Of a stretch of DNA of 44,961 nt, positions 24,901 to 32,270 are shown one piece after another. The translations under genes and the position numbers were made by a program. Under the pieces are notes generated by a model. The model was given only the letters and a program-made list of their open reading frames with translations, was not told where the DNA came from and did not search any database. Positions within the stretch are counted from its first letter, which is position 1, and each line of letters opens with the position of its first letter. The DNA is from Bradyrhizobium sp. (lineage in GTDB: Bacteria; Pseudomonadota; Alphaproteobacteria; Rhizobiales; Xanthobacteraceae): positions 1 through 44,961 of the forward strand of contig NZ_SSNA01000073.1 in the NCBI RefSeq assembly GCF_004799445.1. Direction: 5' to 3'.

Positions 24901-25662
24901 GCCGACCGGCTGGTCGCGGTCGATCTGCTCGACCAGGCCAGCGAACTGCTGCAGTATCAGATTGACAAGCGGCTGGAAGGCGCGGCGCGCGCCCAGGTGG
25001 CGGCGCGTCTGGCGATGGTCTACCTGACCAATCGCAAGCCGGATCGCGCCATCGCGGCACTTCGCACTACCCGCATCGCGGACCTCTCCGGCGAACTGCG
25101 CCAGCAACGGCTGTTGCTGGAGGCGCGCGCGCAAAGTGATGTCGGGCGTCACGACCTCGCGCTCGACATCATCTCGAACATCAGCGGCCGCGAAGCGATC
25201 CGGTTGCGCTCCGATATCTACTGGGCGTCGCGGCATTGGCGCGAGTCGTCCGAGCAGATCGAATTGTACTACGCCGATCGCTGGCGCGACTTCAAACCGC
25301 TAAGTCCGACGGAGAAGGGCGATGTGATCCGCGCGGTCATCGGATATGCGCTGGCCGAGGATGCCATCGGTCTGGCGCGCTTCCGCGAAAAATATGCGCC
25401 GCTGATGAGCGGCGATACCGACCGCGGCGCTTTCGAGACCGCGAGCAAGCCGGTGGCCACCAGCAGCGCCGAATTCGCCAAGATCGCCAGGATGGCGGCA
25501 AGCGTCGATACGCTTGACGGCTTCCTGCGCGAAATGAAAACCCGGTTCCCTGACGCGACCGCGCGCGTGACGATACCGCCGGAAACCTCGAAGGCCGATC
25601 CGCTGCCGACCGGTTCGCTGCCGGCGATCGTCGGATTAAAGCGGGTGGGCGCGGCAAAGTAG
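21964..25662 (+). CDS. Large periplasmic TPR protein with AMIN-like domains, flagellar cluster
   Basis: This 1232-residue protein has an Arg-rich leader and hydrophobic segment (about 30-46) ending in CRAD, a likely signal peptide. Residues about 50-270 hold two beta-rich, AMIN-like segments (RMVLKFTEDVEAEVTTAGTIIVIRF; FVRFVFEVPDGVGVSSVLNEQKLRLMF). A Pro/Ala-rich linker (about 285-415) comes next, then a third beta segment (about 418-520). From about 650 on are TPR-like helical repeats (LARFYLARGMYPEAKGVLDLVLAD; YADSGRYGESLEAVKIANKLQPNSE). AMIN-like domains often bind peptidoglycan, so it may scaffold the motor in the periplasm; this is inference. It follows the motE-like gene and has a CtrA box. 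I know no named family for the whole. Confidence 0.75.
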   Translation: MARTAAAGSWSRVRACARTARRCLGRPSWLAAGLVLIGLMSPGVCRADLVKGEATFSAADGYARMVLKFTEDVEAEVTTAGTIIVIRFKRPVDLPIDQLSDAVPDYVGSARRDPDGSAIRLSLARRVTINTMTAGERVFIDFLPDSWNGAPPGLPPEVVRELAERARVAERELRQQRALTEAKKRPPIRVRASVLPTFVRFVFEVPDGVGVSSVLNEQKLRLMFSAVLVFDLADAKLAAPSNIGSINQKVEGETSVVEITMVGDVDVHSFREEKNYVIDVAFQQAEKASALPSMSDASRAPAPAVSAAPATSAAPVARAAPAVPDKAAAMAAAPRQPGEIAPPTSETLARQANIEINPERAPQMPPAPEAQTPAPEVQTPPPPSKEPPAAAAEVPLKVQVAAPAPPPSPPEIKSGDGAASVSASRDSNGLRLSFSFSAATPAALFRRADTVWLLFDSKKPIDVEPIRSQGGAIIADVSVMPLEKGQAVRIRLNRPQMPSLTGDEKPGGANWTLTFADTMQTPTQPLVAIRNIADRAHANVAVPLSKAGVLHRLVDPDAGDTLMVVTAMAPVRGFIKRQDYVEMSLLESIHGVVIHPNSDDVTAEIGSDKIVVGRPGGLTLSSADTGAERAPTAVRPIFDVDEWRRNQEANFVTREDALVDAAAAGEADQRTPARIDLARFYLARGMYPEAKGVLDLVLADAKPGSEDPVALIVHSVASALMGRPARALKDLASPAIGSNFDTQLWKALAYARTGKWAEAREKFKNVEFAITALPIDLQRVVTVDAMRASLEVRDYPGAAKRASELEVTGLPAELKAAVSVLRGRLAEALGHDKDALDQYRIAVESPDRAAAAEAKLLEIELRQKRDEISPADALRELETLAVTWRGDTIEVRTLEMLARIYADSGRYGESLEAVKIANKLQPNSEFARQGQDAAAALFVQLFLGQKGDDLPPIDALGLFYEHRELTPIGRRGDEMIRRLADRLVAVDLLDQASELLQYQIDKRLEGAARAQVAARLAMVYLTNRKPDRAIAALRTTRIADLSGELRQQRLLLEARAQSDVGRHDLALDIISNISGREAIRLRSDIYWASRHWRESSEQIELYYADRWRDFKPLSPTEKGDVIRAVIGYALAEDAIGLARFREKYAPLMSGDTDRGAFETASKPVATSSAEFAKIARMAASVDTLDGFLREMKTRFPDATARVTIPPETSKADPLPTGSLPAIVGLKRVGAAK

Positions 25663-25748
25663 CCGCGGCATGTCGGCGTCATCCCCTCGACAGCGGCTTG
25701 CCGAGGCGGCAATTTGCGCCGATAGATCGCGCAGAGGAAGCCGCCGCC

Positions 25749-25985
25749 ATGAGCAAACCCGCCAGGACCGAAGCCGAACTCGTTGCGATGGCAAGGGCTG
25801 AGCTGAAAGTTCACGCCGAATGCCCGGACGGAATCGAGATTTCAGTGATCCGGACCGCAGAAGGTTGGGAATTCCGCACGGTGGCCGACGAGGCGACGGT
25901 TGCCAAACCAGGCTACCCCGAATGCGTGGCGCTGATCGTCCAGATCGGCGACCACCTCGGCAGGCAGTTCGACGTCAAAGGCTGA
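25749..25985 (+). CDS. Conserved small protein of unknown function
   Basis: A 78-residue protein with alternating strands and a helix: ELVAMARAELKVHAECPDGIEISVIRTAEGWEFRTVAD, then YPECVALIVQIGDHLGRQFDV. It has no signal or membrane segment. ATG 25749 was chosen over an in-frame ATG at 25698 because the first 17 residues of the long form look like spacer. The codon pattern is like its neighbours. No function assigned. Confidence 0.65.
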   Translation: MSKPARTEAELVAMARAELKVHAECPDGIEISVIRTAEGWEFRTVADEATVAKPGYPECVALIVQIGDHLGRQFDVKG

Positions 25986-26156
25986 GAACGAAGCAATGTG
26001 CGGGTTGCCGGTAAGGGGCTCTTAAACAAACCCACTTACTGTTGCGGCCAAACGCACGCTTGACCCGCCGTGAATACCGGTCACGAGCAACTTCGTGGAC
26101 TTCACGATCGGCTGACGCGTGAGCGCGCCATTCTAGAAACGCTCCGGCCCCAGCCC

Positions 26157-28496
26157 ATGATGAATTCCGCCCACAATCCCAATCGCAGCCTGGTTCGCAT
26201 CTTCGGCATCGCGCTGAGCGGCTTGTTGCTGGTCTATTCGATGATCGCGGTCTACGGCCTTTTCGAGCTGGAGAATATCAGTGCCGCGGAACATTCCATC
26301 GGCATGGTCCGGATCGCGCTGGGTCCGCTGGCGCTGTTGGTCCTGTTCCGCTGGGGCTGGCGCGCCGATCCGCTCGATCGCCAGGTCAGGCGCATGGGCG
26401 CGACGTTCGAAGCGGGTTACGCGAATTTAAGCACCAAGACCAGGATCAGGTCGATCGTTCTGGTCACGATGCTCAGCCTGTTGCTGGAGCTGGTGCTGAT
26501 CCGCTGGCTGGCGTCGGTATTTCCGGTTTTTTCGTTCTACAAGAATTTCACGATGCTGGCCTGCTTCCTGGGTCTCGGCGCGGGCTACGCGGTGGCGCAA
26601 CGGCAGCCCTGCACGCCGGCGCTGGTATTGCCGATGCTCGCGCTGTTTGTCGGGGTCATCACGCTTCTGCGATACGATACCGGCATCGCGTATCTGATAT
26701 TCTCGATCGGCTGGCTGAGCGCGTTCGACCTGCCGGTCTACTTTCTGCTCGGGGCGAGCTTCATCGCCTGCGCATGCATTTGCTATCCGGTGGGTCAGCT
26801 GTGCGGAAAGTTGCTGCACAGCTCGAATTCGTTGAATGCCTACGGCCTCAACCTGATCGGCAGCGGGCTCGGCGTCATCGCCCTGTTTGTGATGAGCCTC
26901 TACTGGCTGCCGCCGGTGATCTGGTTCGCGGTGACCGGCGGGATCATATTGCTGTTTGTTCTGTCGCGTGACGACTTCCTGCCGCTCGGGATCGCGAGCT
27001 TCTGCGTTCTGCTGGGCATCCTGGCCTGGCCGGTGCAACCGGAGACGCAGCGCATCTATTCGCCGTACCAGTTGCTGGAGCGGGGAGCCAAGCCTGACGG
27101 CCTGATGCAGATCCTGTCGGGGGGCAGCTACTACCAGAAGGTCTATAACTTCGCGGAAGACAGGCGCGGCCATGAAACCGACGCCGATCGCTATGTGCGC
27201 ACCTATTACGAGTTTCCCTACAATTTCAAGAAGGCGCCGCAACGCGTGGCCATCGTCGGCTCCGGCAGCGGCAACGACGTGGCGACCGCGTTGCGGATGG
27301 GCGCTGCCCATGTCGATGCCATTGAAATCGATCCCGCGATCGCATTCCTTGGCACCAAATATCATCCCGAGCGTCCATACGACGACCCCCGCGTCAACCT
27401 GTCGATCAACGACGCGCGGAATTTCTTTCGCACCGCCCAGCAGCAATATGACCTGATCATCTACGGCGTTCTGGATTCGCATACCGCGCTCAGCCACGCC
27501 TCCAACCTGCGCGTCGATTCCTATGTCTATACGCGCGAAGGTTTCGCCGAGGCCTTCCGGCTGCTCAAGCCGGACGGCGTCCTCGCGGTCTCGTTTACCC
27601 TGGTCAACGACGCGCTGGGATTCAAGCTGTCGAAGATCCTTGGCGAGCAGCCCGGCGCCGGAAAGCCGTTGGCGGTGCGGGTGCTGTATGATTCATCGAG
27701 AACGACGGCCTTTATCGTCAAGAAGGGCCAGGACGTGACGATGCCGGATCCGGGCGCCTTCGCCTCCATCGGCTTTACCAACGTTTCCGACTATTTCGCG
27801 CAGCCCTATCCGGAATCCTCCATCCCGACCGACGATTGGCCGTTCTTCTACATGGTCGAGCGCGCCTATCCCGTCACCTACATGATCGCGCTCGCGATGA
27901 TTCTGCTGCTGAGCTACGTATTCGTGCGCAAGACCATCGGCTTTTCCGATCCGATCGACCGCAGCTACCTGCCGTTCTTCTTTCTTGGCTCCGGCTTCAT
28001 GCTGGTGGAGACCAAGGCCATCACCGAACTTGGCCTGCATCTCGGTGGGACCTGGCTCGTGATCGCGGCCGCCATCATGCTGGTGCTGGTGATGGCGTAC
28101 CTCGCCAACCTGCTCGTGACGCGGACCGGGCTGAGGCTGGCGGGGCCTGCCTATCTCGGATTGTTCGTCAGCCTGCTGGTGGGATACGGCCTTGCGATCA
28201 GCCACGGCCAGTGGCTGTTCGGTTCGCCGGCGATGCAGCTGGCGGCAAGCTGCTTTGTGTTGACGATCCCGCTGTTCTTTGCCGGCATCATCTTCTCCAG
28301 CCTGATAGGCGAATCGGAAATCAACATCTCCACGGCGTTTGCCTACAATCTGATGGGCGCGTTGTTCGGAGGCGTGATGGAATACAACTCGATGTATTTC
28401 GGGTTTGCCTTCCTCTATCTGCTGGCGATGGGATTTTACGGCATGGCCTGGACCTTCTCCTTGAAGGCCAGGCCACTGCTTCAACCAGCGCAGTGA
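26157..28496 (+). CDS. Membrane-embedded spermidine-synthase-like protein
   Basis: About 779 residues. The N-terminal half has roughly eight membrane helices. A soluble Rossmann methyltransferase-like domain of the spermidine-synthase fold follows (VAIVGSGSGNDVATALRMGAAHVDAIEIDPAIAFLGTKYHPERPYDDPRVNLSINDARNFFR), then a further set of helices. The G-x-G-x-G and the acidic E-I-D are in place. The canonical polyamine-synthase Asp pair is not evident, so the reaction is unknown. ATG 26157 was chosen near the first helix; GTG 26070 would add 29 polar residues. It stands between flagellar operons, but a role in motility is not shown. Confidence 0.75.
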   Translation: MMNSAHNPNRSLVRIFGIALSGLLLVYSMIAVYGLFELENISAAEHSIGMVRIALGPLALLVLFRWGWRADPLDRQVRRMGATFEAGYANLSTKTRIRSIVLVTMLSLLLELVLIRWLASVFPVFSFYKNFTMLACFLGLGAGYAVAQRQPCTPALVLPMLALFVGVITLLRYDTGIAYLIFSIGWLSAFDLPVYFLLGASFIACACICYPVGQLCGKLLHSSNSLNAYGLNLIGSGLGVIALFVMSLYWLPPVIWFAVTGGIILLFVLSRDDFLPLGIASFCVLLGILAWPVQPETQRIYSPYQLLERGAKPDGLMQILSGGSYYQKVYNFAEDRRGHETDADRYVRTYYEFPYNFKKAPQRVAIVGSGSGNDVATALRMGAAHVDAIEIDPAIAFLGTKYHPERPYDDPRVNLSINDARNFFRTAQQQYDLIIYGVLDSHTALSHASNLRVDSYVYTREGFAEAFRLLKPDGVLAVSFTLVNDALGFKLSKILGEQPGAGKPLAVRVLYDSSRTTAFIVKKGQDVTMPDPGAFASIGFTNVSDYFAQPYPESSIPTDDWPFFYMVERAYPVTYMIALAMILLLSYVFVRKTIGFSDPIDRSYLPFFFLGSGFMLVETKAITELGLHLGGTWLVIAAAIMLVLVMAYLANLLVTRTGLRLAGPAYLGLFVSLLVGYGLAISHGQWLFGSPAMQLAASCFVLTIPLFFAGIIFSSLIGESEINISTAFAYNLMGALFGGVMEYNSMYFGFAFLYLLAMGFYGMAWTFSLKARPLLQPAQ

Positions 28497-28584
28497 GCCG
28501 CGCCGCCTCCCGCGTCGCCGCCGCCTGAAAGCTGACTTCCGAAAAATCCGCTATCGGCCCGGACCGGTCGAGGAGGTGGCGTTG

Positions 28585-29343
28585 CTAGCCGCCGCCGCTG
28601 TAGCTTTGCACCAGGCTGCCGGCGACCAGCGACCAGCCGTCGACCAGCACGAAGAAGATCAGCTTGAACGGCAGCGACACCACCACCGGCGGCAGCATCA
28701 TCATGCCCATCGACATCAGCACCGAGGCGACCACGAGGTCGATGATCAGGAACGGCAGGAACAGAAGAAAGCCGATCTCGAAGGCGCGCTTCAGCTCCGA
28801 GATCATGAACGCCGGCATCAGAATCCGCAGCGACATGTCTTCCGGCGTCGCCGGCGGCGGCTCGCCCGACATATCCATGAACAGCTTCAGGTCCTTTTCG
28901 CGCACATTCTTCTGCATGAAGCCGCGCAGCGGCACCGACGCACGCTGCAGCGCGTCCTCGACGCTGATCTGGTTGGCGACCAGCGGCTTGATGCCGTCGT
29001 CGTAGGACTTCTGCAGCACCGGGCCCATCACGAACGCGGTCAGGAACATCGCCAGCGCGATGATCACGGAGTTCGGCGGGGCGGTCGCGGTGCCAAGCGC
29101 GGTGCGCAGCAGCGACAGCACGACCACGATCCGGGTGAACGACGTCATCATGATCAGGATCGACGGCGCCACCGACAGCACCGTCAGCAGTGCAATCATC
29201 TGGATCGCGCGCTCGGTGACGCCGCCATTGCCCTGGCCGAGATTGATGCTGATGTCTTGCGCCAGCGCAGGGGCGGCCAGCGATCCGGCGGCTATCAGTG
29301 TGGCAAAAAATAAAACTCTACGCGGGAAAGCCGGCGGCCTCAC
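28585..29343 (-). CDS. fliP: Flagellar export gate protein FliP
   Basis: FliP is a core subunit of the type III export gate. The 252-residue precursor has a signal peptide (VLFFATLIAAGSLAAPALAQ) and the conserved ERAIQMIALLTVLSVAPSILIMMTSFTRIVVVLSLLRTALGTATAPPNSVIIALAMFLTAFVM, with the later helices AFMISELKRAFEIGFLLFLPFLIIDLVVASVLMSMGMMMLPP. The start is a GTG (29341-29343) overlapping the fliO stop as GTGA, so the two are coupled. Upstream ATG codons in this frame lie inside fliO. Confidence 0.95.
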   Translation of the reverse strand: MRPPAFPRRVLFFATLIAAGSLAAPALAQDISINLGQGNGGVTERAIQMIALLTVLSVAPSILIMMTSFTRIVVVLSLLRTALGTATAPPNSVIIALAMFLTAFVMGPVLQKSYDDGIKPLVANQISVEDALQRASVPLRGFMQKNVREKDLKLFMDMSGEPPPATPEDMSLRILMPAFMISELKRAFEIGFLLFLPFLIIDLVVASVLMSMGMMMLPPVVVSLPFKLIFFVLVDGWSLVAGSLVQSYSGGG

Positions 29344-30299
29344 GAAGGGTTCTTTGGACGGCCCAGCAATGACGCCATCTCGTCTTCCAGATTCTCGAAC
29401 CCGCTTTTCACCGGGGGCTCCGTGACCGGCGGGGCGATCGGAGGCTCGCTGCGGGAGGCCGCGCGGGCAGGGGGCGGTTCGGGCGCCACCGGCGGCGCCA
29501 CCGTGTCGCCGGCGGGCCGGCGAAGCGCGGCCTCGAGCCGTTGCGCCATCTCGGCGAGATTTTGGTCGGCTGACGCCGCCGCCGGAGCCGGCGGGGGCGG
29601 CGGAGGTGGCGGCGCGACGATGCGCTCCGGCGCGCGGACCGGTGGCGGTTTCGGCGCTTCGCTCGGGCGCGCCGGGCGAGGCATCAAGGGCTCGTTGCGC
29701 GATGTCACCCGCGACGGCATCGGCTCGCCGCGCAGTTCCGGTCGGGGCTCCGGACGGCCGCTCAACGGCTCGGGCGTAAATCCGGCCGAAAATCCGGCCA
29801 GGGGGTCGGTGCGATCGCCGCGGCGTTCCGGCGCCGGTCGGCGCGCTTCGTCGGCAAAGGAGGGCCGCATCGGGCGCGGCGGCGGCTCGGGCATTTGCGG
29901 TTCGGCATGATCGAAGGTGTCGGACCGCGGGCTGTCGGCATCGCTCCAGTTGGCGGCGTCGGGCAGCGGCACGATACGGGCCTGCGGCTCGGGGCCGCCG
30001 ACGGCTGGCCGCGGCTGCATCTGATCCCGTCCGGGGATAGCGCGCACGATGTTGGGTTCCACGACGATATCGGTCGGGCCGCCGATCATCAGCAGGTGTT
30101 CGACGTTGTCGCGCCGCACCAGCACGAGCCGTCGGCGCCCGTCCACGGCGGCGGCGTCGATCACCGCCAGCCGGGGCATCCGGCTGCGATTGGGATTGGC
30201 GCCCAGCCGGTTGCCAGCGAATCGGCGCACCAGCCAAGCCGCGGCCCCGATCAGCGCCAAAACCGCCACAAACGCGAAGAAAAATGTAAGTGCCTGCAT
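29340..30299 (-). CDS. fliO: FliO-like export gate protein with long proline-rich tail
   Basis: A 319-residue protein with one N-terminal membrane helix (about 4-26, LTFFFAFVAVLALIGAAAWLVRRF) and the short FliO domain (about 40-88, RLAVIDAAAVDGRRRLVLVRRDNVEHLLMIGGPTDIVVEPNIV). A tail of about 230 residues rich in Pro, Arg and Ala follows, including P-rich runs near 218-240. FliO usually ends soon after the domain, so the tail is unusual in length. FliO assists FliP assembly, and fliP follows with a GTGA overlap. The start ATG 30297-30299 begins at the helix. Confidence 0.88.
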   Translation of the reverse strand: MQALTFFFAFVAVLALIGAAAWLVRRFAGNRLGANPNRSRMPRLAVIDAAAVDGRRRLVLVRRDNVEHLLMIGGPTDIVVEPNIVRAIPGRDQMQPRPAVGGPEPQARIVPLPDAANWSDADSPRSDTFDHAEPQMPEPPPRPMRPSFADEARRPAPERRGDRTDPLAGFSAGFTPEPLSGRPEPRPELRGEPMPSRVTSRNEPLMPRPARPSEAPKPPPVRAPERIVAPPPPPPPPAPAAASADQNLAEMAQRLEAALRRPAGDTVAPPVAPEPPPARAASRSEPPIAPPVTEPPVKSGFENLEDEMASLLGRPKNPS

Positions 30300-30667
30300 G
30301 CTTTGTCCCCGGCAACTAGCGTTTTCTTCAAGTCTCTTTCGTCGAACGCGGATCGGAAGCGACACGCCGAACGGCAAACGAAGCCTGATTCTGGCCCAAA
30401 CTCTTAATTCCCCGCGGCAGGAACTGCCGCCCCGTATCCTAATAACCCATGAATCGGCTGGGCCAAAACGACTTCTCGCGGTCCCAACTGCAATGATTTC
30501 GTTGGTTAACGCAGCATTCGTGGCGAAAATACGCTCGGCTTGATTCTCGAACCGGGACGCGACGCCATCGGCCGCCACGACCATTAACCGGCTGTTAACC
30601 ATACAGGCGGCAAATTCTGCCCACCTCAGGCGGCGCTCGTGCCGCGGAGGCGGGGGAGAGCGGCGCG
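30300..30667. other. Divergent regulatory spacer, fliO/flgB
   Basis: This 368-base region separates the minus-strand fliO-fliP operon from the plus-strand flgB operon. It contains the perfect CtrA-type box at 30584-30598. No small gene or terminator was seen. It must hold the promoters of both operons; the fliO promoter was not identified. Confidence 0.6.
30584..30598 (+). promoter_or_regulatory. Perfect CtrA-type box upstream of flgB
   Basis: TTAACCGGCTGTTAA is an exact TTAA-N7-TTAA, extended on both sides as TTAACC, the strongest match in the window. It lies 70 bases before the flgB start, where it would overlap a promoter. It probably drives flgB-flgC-fliE-fliQ-fliR-flhB. Confidence 0.72.
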
Positions 30668-31075
30668 ATGTCCATCAACGATCTTCCGGCCCTGTCGGTG
30701 CTGCGCACCAAGATGCAGTGGCACCAGGAACGCCAGCGCATCCTCTCCGAAAACGTCTCCAATTCCGACAGCCCGAATTTCAAGCCGCGCGACCTGGTCG
30801 AACCGAAATTCGACACCACGGGCGCCACCGCCGCGGGATCGGCGGGATCGCTGGCGATGCAGCGCACCAGCAGCGGCCATATTTCCGCATTGGGCGCCGG
30901 ACAAAGCTTCGCGGAGAACCGCAGAACAGGATTCGAGACCAGGCCCGCCGGCAATGCCGTCAACCTGGAAGACGAGATGCTGAAGGTCTCCGCCAACCAG
31001 ATGGACTACGCGGCGGTGACCTCGCTCTACAGCAAGAGCCTGCATCTTCTGAAGGTGGCTATCGGCAAGGCATGA
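30668..31075 (+). CDS. flgB: Flagellar proximal rod protein FlgB
   Basis: The 135-residue rod protein has the N-terminal LSVLRTKMQWHQERQRILSENVSNSDSPNFKPRDL and the C-terminal VNLEDEMLKVSANQMDYAAVTSLYSKSLHLLKVAIGK, typical FlgB D0 helices. It is the first gene of an operon running to flhB; flgC starts 44 bases after its stop. It has a CtrA-type box upstream. Confidence 0.95.
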   Translation: MSINDLPALSVLRTKMQWHQERQRILSENVSNSDSPNFKPRDLVEPKFDTTGATAAGSAGSLAMQRTSSGHISALGAGQSFAENRRTGFETRPAGNAVNLEDEMLKVSANQMDYAAVTSLYSKSLHLLKVAIGKA

Positions 31076-31119
31076 CCCGGCTCGATCAAACGGCCGGATA
31101 GCGAAAAGGGAACGGCATC

Positions 31120-31545
31120 ATGGCAAGCGATGCGAACGATTTCGTCCGCTCGATGGGCATTGCGACCTCGGGCCTACGCGCGCAGGCGGGGCGGATCCGG
31201 GTGATCTCGGAAAACATCGCCAACGCGGATTCCACCGCGCCGATCGCCGGCGGCGATCCCTATCGCCGCAAGGTGCCGACCTTTTCCTCCGCGCTCGACC
31301 GCACGCTGGACGCGCAGGTGGTTACGCTGGGCAGGATCCGGCCCGATCAGACGGCGTTTCGCATCAAGCACGAGCCGAGCAATCCGGCGGCAGACGTGGC
31401 CGGCAACGTCAAATATCCCAACGTCAATCCGCTGGTCGAAATGACCGACATGCGCGACGCGCAGCGATCCTACGAGGCCAACCTCAACATCATCGGCGCC
31501 ACCCGCCGGATGATCCAACGCACGCTCGACATCCTCAAGACCTGA
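31120..31545 (+). CDS. flgC: Flagellar proximal rod protein FlgC
   Basis: The 141-residue rod protein has SMGIATSGLRAQAGRIRVISENIANADST near the N-terminus and VNPLVEMTDMRDAQRSYEANLNIIGATRRMIQRTLDILK at the C-terminus, the FlgC signature. GGGAAC precedes the ATG. It lies between flgB and fliE, the standard order. Confidence 0.96.
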   Translation: MASDANDFVRSMGIATSGLRAQAGRIRVISENIANADSTAPIAGGDPYRRKVPTFSSALDRTLDAQVVTLGRIRPDQTAFRIKHEPSNPAADVAGNVKYPNVNPLVEMTDMRDAQRSYEANLNIIGATRRMIQRTLDILKT

Positions 31546-31562
31546 ACAGGAAAGCTTGAACC

Positions 31563-31871
31563 ATGGCTTCACCCACAGTCGCAGCAAACGCCTACGCCGC
31601 ACTCGCTCGCATCGTGGATACCGGCGGCGCCGCCAAGGGTCCCGACGCCGGCGGACAATCCTTCGGTGCGGTGCTCAAGGAGGCGATCGGTGGCGTCCTC
31701 GACATCGGGCGCAAATCCGACGCCCAGACCGTCGCGATGGCGTCGGGCAAGGCCAATGTCATGGACGTGGTGACGGCGGTCGCGGAAACCGACGTCGCGG
31801 TCTCGACGCTGGTGTCGGTGCGCGACAAGGTCATCGCGTCCTACGAAGACATCATGAAGATGCCGATCTGA
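31563..31871 (+). CDS. fliE: Flagellar hook-basal body protein FliE
   Basis: FliE joins the MS ring to the proximal rod. The 102-residue protein ends with NVMDVVTAVAETDVAVSTLVSVRDKVIASYEDIMKMPI, the FliE signature. It follows flgC by 17 bases. The downstream gap to fliQ is widened to 117 bases by a palindromic repeat (31885-31964). Confidence 0.95.
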   Translation: MASPTVAANAYAALARIVDTGGAAKGPDAGGQSFGAVLKEAIGGVLDIGRKSDAQTVAMASGKANVMDVVTAVAETDVAVSTLVSVRDKVIASYEDIMKMPI

Positions 31872-31884
31872 GAATTTTAGTTCC

Positions 31885-31964
31885 CGTCATTCCGGGGCGC
31901 GCGAAGCGCGAGCCCGGAATCTCGAGATTCCGGGTCTGGTCCTTCGGACCATCCCGGAATGACG
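31885..31964. repeat. Palindromic GTCATTCCGG repeat, copy A
   Basis: About 80 bases begin CGTCATTCCGGGG and end CCCGGAATGACG, so the ends are inverted. Internal hairpins include CGCGCGAAGCGCG, ATCTCGAGAT and GGTCCTTCGGACC. It lies within the flgB operon between fliE and fliQ. Related copies lie at 36914-37000 and 39748-39854. No T-run follows, so it need not terminate transcription, but it could modulate expression of fliQ and later genes. Confidence 0.85.
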
Positions 31965-31988
31965 GATTACCTGAACGGAAAGTATGTC

Positions 31989-32252
31989 ATGACCGGTGCG
32001 GAAACCCTCGACGTGGCGCGCGATGCGATCTGGACCATTGTCGTGGTGTCGTCACCGCTGATGATCGTCGGGCTCGTCGTCGGCGTCGTGGTGTCGCTGT
32101 TTCAGGCGCTCACCCAGATCCAGGAACAGACGCTGATCTTCGTCCCCAAAATCCTGGCGATTTTCGTCACCCTGCTGCTGGCGCTGCCGTTCATGGCGGA
32201 CTCGCTGCACAGTCACATGATGCGGATATCGTCGCGAATCATAGGCGGTTGA
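31989..32252 (+). CDS. fliQ: Flagellar export gate protein FliQ
   Basis: FliQ is an 87-residue two-helix subunit of the export gate (AIWTIVVVSSPLMIVGLVVGVVVSLFQALTQIQEQTLIFVPKILAIFVTLLLALPFM). The chosen start (ATG 31989) gives the family length and follows GGAAAG. An earlier in-frame ATG at 31959 lies inside the palindromic repeat and would add ten residues; it is less likely. fliR begins 18 bases after its stop. Confidence 0.94.
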   Translation: MTGAETLDVARDAIWTIVVVSSPLMIVGLVVGVVVSLFQALTQIQEQTLIFVPKILAIFVTLLLALPFMADSLHSHMMRISSRIIGG

Positions 32253-32270
32253 TGGCAGTATGCGTGGATC

